Assembly (NCBI GenBank): GCA_031213475.1
Contig: JARUPZ010000025.1
Location: forward strand, 4,260,532 to 4,324,531
Direction: 5' to 3'
From: Nereocystis luetkeana
Taxonomy: Eukaryota; Sar; Phaeophyceae; Laminariales; Laminariaceae
DNA length: 64,000 nt
The stretch's first letter is position 1. Each line of letters starts with the position of its first letter. Below are positions 37,606 to 47,304 of the stretch, one piece after another. The notes beneath the pieces are model-generated. The model did no database searches and was not told where the DNA came from. It saw only the letters and a program-made list of their open reading frames with translations. The position numbers were made by a program, and so were the translations under genes.

Positions 37606-40025
37606 CCTCGTTTACTTCACTCGCGCTGCAGAAATCGCTGCGTTTCCTGCGCACGTGTATTGCCTGGAGGGAGACGGGTGTAAAAATACAAGCGTAGGTT
37701 CGATGCCACGAATACATGATTCTGTCCGCGCTTACCCCCAAAAGCTCAATCAATGTACTACTACTGAGAGTGTTTATGTCAAAATCTTCCTAATCTCGAA
37801 GACGCACGGGCCAGCCGGTATGTTAAGTCTCTCACTTTCTGCGACTCTGTATTTATTTGGAAGTACAATGAGTTCACAACAAACTGTATTGTGTGTAGCA
37901 TGCATAGCATTCCATGAGGTCCATGACCTAACTTGACATGACACCTTGACTATGCGTGGTGCTGTACAAGGACTCCACATCGACCGCTGTAGTGCTCTAT
38001 ACACACACCATACGTGTGTGTGCGTACAACACGTTGTTATGGGTTGGAGGTATGCTTAATCCGCTACAAATGACTTTATACTACATACAGCCGAAGGTAT
38101 CGAACGAAACCTCACTACGCACACAAAAAATTACGCGCGCATTCCTTCGTGACCGCAAAGGCAAGAGGAACTAACAACAACTACTGAGGATAAACGTTTC
38201 AAACGCGATTGATTATAACCCTAACTGCAGTAGAACGAAACATATCCCGAATATCAAGCAAGCTTCTCAGAGGATTCAAGGGAAGTTGGTTGGTGAGCAC
38301 ATTGCAATTATTTGGATGCCGCGAAATTTCCAGCAAAATAAAAGCATCTGCGCCATATTTTCGTTCGAACTCACATTAATAATTTAGCACATTCATTCTC
38401 CGTCAAACGTGCGACACAACGACTTGCTAGATCCCTCGGTTAACCAGTATCCCTGCCCGGTTGTAATTTGGGTTATATAGAGTTCCGTCGGAGTCGCAGA
38501 TACCGATTGCTCTATGTATGTGCAGTGTCATCAGATTTATTTGCGGAATGAAGCGGTCGAAGAAACTGGGACAACGTTTGATGAACAGTTTTCGCAAAAA
38601 CGAGACAAACGAATACCTGGCAAGAAATGTTGTCAATTGGCTTCTTCAATACCTGATTCCTCAGATTTTAGGCTTCGTTCCCATTTTTCAGATTTATTTG
38701 TCTGTTCAGATTGGTATGTGGGTTCGGCATACTTTGAGCATTCCCGCCCAGTTCCTCCCTCAAATGTTTGTACCCTGGTATTTCGGGAGATTTTTTTAAT
38801 TATGGTGTAGAATGGACTATATATCCACTGCGCTAGCGAGTTCGACAAAATTGGTATCCAAATAACAAGATATTAGCGATAGAGCGTAATTAATTCATAG
38901 AAACTGGTGGGGCAGATATCTCCATGAGTTCCGACGTCTCGTATCTCAGAGAAAGCGCCTGATGAACTACGTTGAGATGAGAGATTCTTCCAAGAATTTC
39001 GAATTATCTTATCTAAATATTCCCTGCAGTGCTGGGCCACACGTCGACAGGATAATATGTGTTCGATATTTAAAATAACTAAATATCCCCGATACTCGGT
39101 CCAAGTCGGTACGTTGTTTTGTGCACGGCTATTTATTTGTGTGTTGCCGTCTGTCCCAAACCAACAGTGATGAAGGTATCGGTACAGCAGTAGTATGTGA
39201 TAGATTGATTTCGAGTACCAGGGTACCAGGTATGTTTTTCCTCCATACCTAAAAAATATATCAGTAAACGCAAACTTGATCTGTGCAACATACTCTCATG
39301 CGTCACATACCGTACGTATGTATGCATGCTATCGTATATCGTATATCGATACCAGATATATATTATGCTGCTGCTGGTATTATTGCTGGCATTATTCGTA
39401 CCCATACCGCAGTATAGTATGGTTCGTAAAAACCAATCAAATTTCCCTCTAGAGTGCTCCATGGGGCCGGGTGGGGGCGTACTGCTACATCTACCACAAG
39501 AATAGTATATTCCCCGCATGCATACGAAACTGGTCGAAGAACGCGTGATACGATAAGGAGCACCGCTACCACAAATTCTTGAAACCGAGGTACCTGCCAC
39601 AACATGGACGACTACAACAACAACCGTGAAGGTCAAGAATGTTCGGATATATCGTCAACAATATTGGACCTACTTTTCGTTCGGGTCAGAAGGCAGGCCA
39701 TCGGCAGGGAAAACTATGCATTCGTTCTCGTCAAAAAAGGATACCCTGCCCTTGGTGCAGCCTGCGTGCGTCCACTGCTGCTGCTGCTGTATGTAGGAGA
39801 TAGATAGATTTTCTCTTCATTTTAGTTGATGATGTCCACTTCTTCTGACGAATGAATGATGAACGCGGTTTCTTGCTTGGATTGCTTGGAGAGGGGGCAT
39901 GTTCCGACGAGAATGGAAAGAACAAAAAAAGCAGGATTCGAGTCGTTGACATCATCAGCATATATATTTACCACTTAAGTCTTGACTATATAGTTGTGGA
40001 GGGACGGGACCTCAAAGCACGCGTG
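37606..40025. other. AT-rich spacer, no gene recognised
   Basis: Contains a fragment of the dispersed family D at about 38395-38510 (TATCCCTGCCCGGTTGTAAT, GTCGCAGATACC) and a GGTACGTTGTTTTGTGCACG block at about 39105 that recurs near 42.7 and 63.3 kb. The 167-codon minus-strand open frame at 39133-39636 runs over low-complexity TATCGTATATCG sequence and is not supported as a gene. Confidence 0.45.
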
Positions 40026-40122
40026 TTAACCCCTTCAGGACCGCAGTCCCGTTTTGGGGACAAACTACCCGGAATTTGACTGGTTTGTCCGCAAAAACGG
40101 GACTGCGGTTCTAAAAGGGTTA
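40026..40122. mobile_element. MITE family C, copy 1 (palindromic, TTAACCCC ends)
   Basis: This 97-base near-perfect palindrome starts TTAACCCCTTCAGGACCGCA and ends in the inverse complement with an AAAGGGTTA terminus. The loop is about 17 bases (TACCCGGAATTTGACTG). The arms share GTCCCGTTTTGGGGACAAAC with the copy at 42733. The TTAA-like terminus would suit a piggyBac-type target, but only two copies are available to judge this. Confidence 0.8.
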
Positions 40123-40751
40123 CACATACCAGTATTAGTTTACGCTCGTCCCGATATCACTGACTGGTATTATTGTGGCATTCATACCACTCGGTGAGAC
40201 CGTGTCTTCACTTTTTGTAACTAAATGCCGAACCGTATTGACGAGGGTACGTCGTCCCGAATCACGGTGAAACGATGGACTATTAATAGGCTGTCGATCA
40301 ATTCCCAAGTTAGCACACATCAATTTCCAGTATACACGATACAACGTTAGCTGCGTCCGAGGAGTTCGTCGATAAAACAACTCACGAGCTGGTTCTGTAT
40401 TACCCGTCGATCGCGGGGACTACTGCACATTTTTCAATGCACCCACTCCTACTGTATAAATCAAACGTGTTAGTGCCAAATTTGTGTGTATAGGATAAGG
40501 TTTGGCGATCGACATTTTTTAGGTGTGCCAGCGCGCAGCTAGCTGACGTGTACGTTTATACTCGATTGCCGGTGTCCAATCAATACACAGTCCAAAATGA
40601 TCAATGCAAACACGTAGCCACAGTCAGGTGACTTGCACATCTCTAATAAGCAGCACATGCGATCGAATCTGTTTGTCATCGGAGAACGATATGCGTGGGT
40701 TTTTTACCAATCATACCATTCATGTACGAAAGGGAAAGGAGAACACAAGTA

Positions 40752-40857
40752 TTACGGGGAAACATAGTTAATAGGACCAAATAGTGGGAGAAAAAACGGT
40801 GAAATATATTTGGTTTTTATGGACACTGTAGGTTCTATTAACTATGATCCCCCGTAA
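40752..40857. mobile_element. MITE family A, copy 4
   Basis: This 106-base element is flanked by TA on both sides. The left end is TTACGGGGAAACATAGTTAA and the right end is ACTATGATCCCCCGTAA. The centre is AT-rich, as in the other copies. Confidence 0.85.
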
Positions 40858-41584
40858 TAGATGCTCGACACTTTAGTTTGACATGGAATATATATGTGGA
40901 TCAATCGTGATACGCAAACGGCGCCGGGAGGAAAATCTTTTGAAATGATATATAAGTGTATTTGGACTACTACAGTACTACTACGGTATATATATTATGC
41001 CCTCTGGTAGAGTGTTTAATGCTGATCGCCTTGATGTAGCCAGGCTACTACCCTTTCTTTGGGTGCACGCGTTCTCCTTGTTGTTGCGCTTGATGTCACC
41101 GATGATCACCAGCTAGCTTTTCTCCTCTCTATTCTCCAAAAAAAGTCATTGGGCAATCGGAAGTAGTCGTATGTCGCCATATTATCGGAGCGACATGACG
41201 TGTTGCCTTCGTCGTGGTGAAATATTGTGATGTACAAAGTGTTTCCAGTACCCTATCTATGTCTCGTATACCTATGGTATGAACCACGTGCAAAATACCT
41301 ACCGTTCGTTACTGACTGGTGGTATGTTCCATCCGTTGTGATGCTATCTTTTTGTTCATGGTGGAGATGTACTTCGTATATCAACACACTCACAATCACG
41401 ACCGCAAATACGAGACGAGTTGACGATTGGGCTAAAACATACAGCAGTTCAGCCATAAAATAGCTACTACTGTATGCACCTTTCTTTGGAGCACGACACA
41501 CGTCCCTAATACCGTGCAAGATCGGCTGTCTATATGTGGTGGTGCTCCTCAAAAAATGAAGCACATCATGCAATTTCGACTCCT

Positions 41585-41760
41585 CCTGTAGAGTCTCCTG
41601 AAGAGGCCCCTCTGCGTCATGCTTTAGTTGAACACTTTGTAATTCTGTACGTATTTTCAATCCAAAGTGGAAATAATCACTTCTCGACGTCTCTTTGTTG
41701 ACCACTATCCCCGTCCAGTAGCAATTTGGGTTAAGTAAAAACAATCCGAGTAGTCTAAAT
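41585..41760. repeat. Dispersed repeat family D, copy
   Basis: The segment contains CTCTGCGTCATGCTTTAGTT and, about 80 bases on, ACTATCCCCGTCCAGTAGCA followed by AGCAGCTCTTGAAGC. The same words occur in the same order and spacing at about 62290-62460 (CATCTGCGTCATACTTTAGT, AATATCCCCGTCCAATTGCC, ACAGCTCTCGAAGC), and in part near 38440. It is diverged, without visible ends or coding capacity, and could be an old transposon remnant. The 163-codon minus-strand open frame at 41253-41744 covers it and is not supported as a gene. Confidence 0.6.
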
Positions 41761-42243
41761 ATTAGCAGCTCTTGAAGCCCAGTGTTACCATGTGTGTGCT
41801 AAGACACAGTCGAGTGAGCCTGAAACTAGCGTGCACATTTATTTCACTTGAACACGGTACTCTACAGTACTTGTTATGATACACCTGCTAATGCGAAGAA
41901 GCGATCTAGAGTCTGCTCCCAAATCTGAATATTATGACCGTGCGTTCGCTGTGGCGGCCTTGTTTCACCACTCCCTTCCCAGGACATAACATACGTAGTA
42001 CCAGGTAGCTTGATATCGTGTTTAGGTCGGAATTTTACGTAGGGTGGGATATATACCTTTCGCCTGCAAGTTCGACCATATACGTATAGATCGAAAGTTT
42101 CGCGAGATCACCTGATTCAAATTATTGTTTTCGGCCGATATCTCGACGATCCCGAATAATGCCTCGTATCTCAGCAAAAAAATATGAAAGTGTCTGATAT
42201 GATACGTTTTTATTAAAATATGTCTCCGGCTATTTCCGATGTT

Positions 42244-42586
42244 GTTTTTTTTTTTTTTTTTTTTTTTTTTCTCATCCCATTAATTATCTTCGCACATCTT
42301 CTCTCTCTCCTTCCAACTCGTAACTCAGATCCGGGGTCACATAGCAAGCTCTTCTCCCCCCTTCCCGCTACGGTACGTGCCTTCATTTTTATCGCGAGAA
42401 GATTCCAGCCTTTTCTTCCCTCGTCGACTCGCATCGAATTGTGCCTACCCACGCTGCAAGGCGCTCTCAACAATTGAATCCTTTTTTATTTTTGCAAATA
42501 AAGTCAAAGTTCGACCCACCTGGGGCTCGAACCCAGGACTCAAACAAGTAGATTTCGAGGTTAACCACTTGAACCACCGGGGCGAC
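42244..42586 (-). mobile_element. tRNA-derived SINE, full-length copy 2 with long poly(A) tail
   Basis: The reverse-oriented relative of the 34224 element. The tRNA-like head lies at the right (CCACCTGGGGCTCGAACCCA, then TTAACCACTTGAACCACCGG), and the left end carries an uninterrupted run of about 27 T, the complement of the poly(A) tail. The intact head, long pure tail and close match to copies 1 and 3 mark it as the youngest copy in the window. Confidence 0.9.
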
Positions 42587-42659
42587 CGTATAGAACCTTC
42601 GTATCCCCAGAGTAGGGCCAAGTCAGAAGTCGACACACTAACTGTGGCCCATACTCAGA

Positions 42660-42732
42660 ACCCCGGTCCAGTCGGTACGTTTTGGTGCGCGGCTATTTCT
42701 TTTGTTCGACCGGTCCTGAACCGCATTGACGA
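42660..42732. repeat. Dispersed repeat family F fragment
   Basis: Contains GTCGGTACGTTTTGGTGCGC, GGCTATTTCTTTTGT and CCTGAACCGCATTGACGACG. Related stretches lie at about 35967, 39105, 40195 and 63275. It directly adjoins a family C MITE. Confidence 0.5.
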
Positions 42733-42830
42733 CGACCCCCTTTTAGAACCGCTGTCCCGTTTTGGGGACAAACTACTTGGAATTTGACTGGTTTGTCCCC
42801 AAAACAGGACTCCAGTATTAAAGGGGTTAA
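42733..42830. mobile_element. MITE family C, copy 2
   Basis: A palindromic element matching that at 40026. It shares GTCCCGTTTTGGGGACAAAC and GAATTTGACTGGTTTGTCC and ends AAAGGGGTTAA. The left terminus has drifted (CGACCCCCTTTTA). Confidence 0.78.
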
Positions 42831-43109
42831 TGCCTGTAAGTTTGCAGAGTGGCGGATGTTCTGTCATCAAAGTATAATATCAACATATATATACCCTGGT
42901 ACGGTAGTATCTCATAAGTATGAGTTTGTATCACGTACTCCCAGGTATCACATACAGGACTACGGTGTACCTAGTACCATTTCGTAGTACTGACATCATC
43001 AGTGTGACCAATATCTCGAATGTAAGAAAAACAAATTATCTCGTTGTGGATGTTCTACGGTAGAGCGAGGCCAGCTACCACGTGCCTGGTATTTGATACC
43101 CTTTTGTGC

Positions 43110-43360
43110 TCCAGATTGATCGAACCAACCAAAGACGGGAAAAGAATACTGCGATTAATTATACATTTGTTCAAGCTAACAGGAGTAACGGCGACTAAAC
43201 GATGTCGAGAACATTGGGATGCATCATCACCATGCGACCGCTTGTTCGGGCCTGTTCGGGTCGGAAGATCGGGCATCCGCAGCGAGTATTTGAAATTAGG
43301 GTCCAGTCAGACGGCACGCTACCCCTGACGCTGCCTGCGTACATCTTGCAAAAGGGTTTC
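43110..43360. repeat. Dispersed repeat family E, copy 1
   Basis: Shares GATCGAACCAACC(A/G)AAGAC, CATCATCACCATGCGAC and a distal (G/C)TGCTGCCTG(C/A)(G/T)TAC block, in the same order, with the segment at 63655-63880. Both copies are diverged and have no visible termini or coding frame. Confidence 0.65.
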
Positions 43361-43394
43361 GTTTTGTTTGTCTTTTTATTCATCACTTTTCTTT

Positions 43395-43697
43395 GTCACC
43401 CTAACTCTTTGGAGGTTTTACCCTCAGCGATCTTCTGGACAACAAGCCGTGGTCACAGGTGTCGTCCCTTCTCCCCCCCCCGGTACGTGCCTTCATTTGT
43501 GTCGCGCATAGGGTTCACCATTCCCACTGCTCGTCGAGTTTCATTGAATGTTTGCTAACTCACGTTCTCGCGCTTTCCGCTCATAATCAATTGTTTACGC
43601 AAGAAAAAACCCAACGACCGTTCACGCGGTGTGACTTGATATCACGAAATGGATCTTGATAGGCACGCGGCCCACCTACCCACGAAGCCACCGGGGA
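43395..43697 (-). mobile_element. tRNA-derived SINE, degenerate reverse copy
   Basis: GGTACGTGCCTTCATTTGTG matches the reverse copy at 42244 (GGTACGTGCCTTCATTTTTA). It is followed by a TCGTCGAGTTTCATTGAATG relative of the body and, at the right, CCCACCTACC..AGCCACCGGGGACG, a decayed tRNA-like head. Many substitutions mark this as the oldest of the four copies. Confidence 0.65.
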
Positions 43698-45182
43698 CGC
43701 CGGTTCTGTTGATCATATTGACCATGTGTATTCTCGACCCAAGATGACGCTTTTGCTTGCCCGGTGAGGAGGTAGGTTCCTAAGGGGGCAGCACTATAGA
43801 CGCAGAACTGACGTTTTGGAAACCAATATATACATGGGTTGGATAAACCCGAGGATGGACGTGATCTCACAAGTAAGTAAGTGCGCTTGGTAAACTTGTT
43901 CTATTTGACACATACATATATATCCAGGCATTATTACATGTAGGTACGGTCATAAAAAATATTGACTGCCCGAACAAAAAATGCTGTAGTTTCCCGTGCG
44001 AGGAAGTGCATGACTGTTACGGGCATTAGTCGATTGAAACACAGCAGCAACGTCCTTAATCGATGGAACTTCGTTATAATGTCTCTATGTTTTTTGCATC
44101 TTCTCTTTCATTATTCCTGTTTTTGATTGTTTTGTTTTTCACCCGTCGTTCGGTTTTTCTCTCTCCGTTTTATTTTTATTGGGGTTTACAAATGCTAACT
44201 TGGATAGGATCATGGCAACTTCTTGGTAGCGAGAAAAATCGAGATGGCATTCACAGCCGTGAGTACCGCTCCGTCGCGCACTGGTGCTGCTTTGCTGCCT
44301 GTTTCGTACAAGGTACTTCTTTGGTTTCTCCTATTATTATGGAAAAGCTGCATCTGCTTCTGCCAGTTCTGTCATCACGCAGGAGGAATGAATTCAGGAA
44401 AATGATATCATCACTTGGGAACATATCGCTCGTAACTGTTACTACCATGCACCCGTATTTACCTGAGCTCAACTCCACGAGGAGGTACCTCCTTCAAGCA
44501 GTGTAATCATCTTTTTGCATAGGCCCCCTATCCTGGCCTAAATATACAGTTATATACATTGGTGTAGGAGGCACGAATACACACAGCACGAGGCTAAGAG
44601 TCAGAGACAGACCGACGGAATGACGGGACACCCAGAACCATGGCGTTCTCATCACGTCTTGTGATGGGAACCCACGAAGCAAATTATCAGGCGTAAGAAA
44701 CACGCATCAAAAGTGTACTTCGTCTGAATGCAGTCATCGAAAGTGTGTAGACACATGACCACCAATATACACATAGATTGGTCAATTTGAGTGTGTGTGG
44801 ATACGTGAAGTTTTTTTTTTTAACTTACAGACCAACCCGGCGCAAGTCATCTAGGTGGACTTCACGATTTTGACACCGATACGTGTTGCAGTCGGAATTG
44901 AGCTCCTGATCGCGTCCGTACGAACCATTGGGGGTATGCCGTTTTTATCCCCAGGTCCTCGGGTTAACTACAAACTCAGATCGAAAGATAACGGACAACG
45001 TGATGTCGGGCTATAATGGCCGGTACCGCGCTCCGAACGGGGTAACGTATATCCCTGGTATCAAGATGTGCACGGGTACTGTTTTTACTTTCACTTACTC
45101 TTACTGGTACAAACAATACAATGGCAAGCAAAATATTAATACAAGGTACATCAGGGTACGTATGTAGATACCGGTTGCACCA
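43698..45182. other. Spacer without recognised gene
   Basis: A 147-codon plus-strand frame at 44063-44506 begins with a hydrophobic, phenylalanine/leucine-rich stretch arising from T-rich DNA, and shows no family pattern. Nothing else is supported. Confidence 0.4.
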
Positions 45183-45288
45183 TTACGGGGGACCATAATA
45201 TGCAGGATCTACGGTACAAACGAAAACCGATATACTTCCTATTTTCCACATCATTTCTGGGTACTATTAATGTTATGGTCCCCGGTAA
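45183..45288. mobile_element. MITE family A, copy 5 (oldest)
   Basis: The left end is TTACGGGGGACCATAATATG and the right end is TTATGGTCCCCGGTAA followed by TA. The interior has diverged from the other four copies, but length (106 bases) and termini are kept. Confidence 0.75.
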
Positions 45289-46261
45289 TACCCTCGTACG
45301 GTTGGTCTCGTCAAGAAGATTGGCAGTATTTGATATATTCGTGCATTATGTTCGATATTGATCCGAATTCAGCTTAACGGTTATTAACATTGTTCCGTGC
45401 ACCGGGTTATTGTCGCGTTTTTGTGGCGTGTACTATGGTCTATTAATGATGGACTGAAATCGAAATTTCCGACAGAACGAAGTGAACACGCGACCCCGCG
45501 GGTGTCACCTCATGTTCACAACAGGCTATCAACAAACATGTCACAACCCACAACGCATGTATGTATGAAGTCTAGAGCCACTCAATTTGAGACGCGAAGT
45601 AATTTCTCTCAACCTCTCCGTTCCAAATGCCAACATCAAAACCTGGCAAAACCCAAGAAAGACCCGGAACCCACTAGCGGCTCGTCGTCCAGAACCTTCT
45701 ACGAAAGAGCTCGACACACATACTATAGACACAGCGGATGAATTCACCCAGGGGTTGGTCAGAGACCGGCGTGGTGTTCTGCCCATCCTTGTCATTCAAC
45801 AGTCGACCCCGCCCTTCTACCTACTACAGACAGAGGTCACCGTCTACTGCTACGTCGGAGAGAGACGCCGATACATTCTCTACACATCTTGTTCTTTGCA
45901 CCACAAAGAGTGAGTGGCCACTTGAAAACTAGATTTGTTTTACTCGTCGAGCCTATATCAGCCGTCGCAAAACAATGATATGGAGAGCTGTTGGCAATAT
46001 TCACGGTGCGCCAATGTCAACTTGAGAAGCACGTCGTGGGACACAAGTTCACCCATTTATTAGAATATTGATCGAGGCGGAGAGTTGTGACGTAGCACGC
46101 ATTGGTTGTAAGTAGTGGGATGCCCTTTCAGCTTGAATGTTTTGCGGGCGTGATCAGAGCTCGGACCGTAGTCTCATATTCAGGCCTCTGCGTGCTGTTC
46201 AATTCAACAATCACCTCCGGCGGCACACTATCTATGTACACCTTCACCTTCTAGTCTAGAG

Positions 46262-46499
46262 GCGTTATATGATGATAGAGGTTCACCCTAAGTTTTCTGA
46301 GGCTACTGACTTAAGGAGCTCCATACCGCACCCGAAAACTGATTTCAGCCAAAATCAAAATGCATCGCGGCGACTAATCCCATGGCCCACGCCTACAACA
46401 CGTTGTTTTTCGAAATCAAGATTAACATTCCGACGATTTGGGGTCGAACCTTGGGATTCGGAAACAAAATCGCGCAAATGTACTACCTCTATCGTAGGC
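46262..46499. mobile_element. MITE family B, copy 5
   Basis: It starts near GATGATAGAGGTTCACCC and ends TACTACCTCTATCGTAGG. The interior includes TCTGAGGCTACTGACTTAAG and CCGCACCCGAAAACTGATTT, shared with the copies at 6161 and 33584. It lies about 0.57 kb upstream of the vBPO start codon. Confidence 0.78.
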
Positions 46500-47067
46500 C
46501 GAGTCTCTGCAAGTCGAGAATGCTCTCCGCAAACCCTCAGATCTGGGCTTATGACGATATGACCTTGCCTCGCGTGTATCAGTGAACCCTCGATTGTCGG
46601 CACACTGCAGAAGGACCGCGTGTGACGTATACAGAACTTCAGAGAGCAAATTGCGTAGGTGTCGCACAGTGATGCGTGTCAATTTTAATGCAGTTAAAGT
46701 ACTGTGTAGCGTTACGAGTACGTTCTCGGATTGTTTGGACTGCATGCTGTACACCATGCCAGTATTACAATATGGTTGTCAAAATACTTTTCCTTAATGT
46801 CCCACGCACATGCGCAGAGGATTCAGTAATGAACAAACCAACGCCTCACATCTCCCAAGCACTATATACGTTTTTGACAGATAAGGCTGTCTTATTCGGA
46901 ACGTACAAAGTGTGTCGCTACCGCTATACCCCGCCTTGATCTCACGACACTCAAACCACACACACTAACTAGTTCAACTCGTACACCCCTGTTCGTGTAC
47001 CGCCTACATACGAAGAAATATCAACTACTGCAGGAGGAGCCGATCAAGGACTTCGTCTTCTAGCTGA
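46500..47067. other. Putative upstream region of the vBPO gene
   Basis: This stretch should hold the 5' untranslated leader and core promoter of the bromoperoxidase gene. No clear TATA box at a fixed distance or other element can be assigned. The start codon at 47068 is preceded by GTCTTCTAGCTGA, so an in-frame stop lies close upstream and supports that ATG as the first one. Confidence 0.4.
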
Positions 47068-47304
47068 ATGAAGGGGCTTACGGGATCCGCTGGTGCTGTG
47101 GCTGTTATCGCCCTCGGACTCCACCCTGTAACAGGGGCAACCTCAATAAGACACGGGCTGGCCGACCACGGGTCAACTGGCCGTGGCAACGATGTAGGGT
47201 TGCCGTCGGCGAGCGCGTCGGACAGCGGTGCTGCACGTGGTCGCCACAGCCGTGGACGCCGCCTCCAGGACGTCAACGATGATGCTCTCGACGTCAACGG
47301 TACG
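47068..47304 (+). CDS. vBPO: vBPO exon 1: signal peptide and variable N-terminus
   Basis: ATG at 47068; the exon ends at a GTAAGT donor in phase 0. MKGLTGSAGAVAVIALGLHP gives a short hydrophobic core typical of a secretory signal, with probable cleavage after VTGA near residue 23. Residues 24-79 are rich in Ser, Gly, Arg and Asp (for example RGRHSRGRR), unlike the conserved enzyme body, and probably form a pro-segment or flexible leader. Confidence 0.8.
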
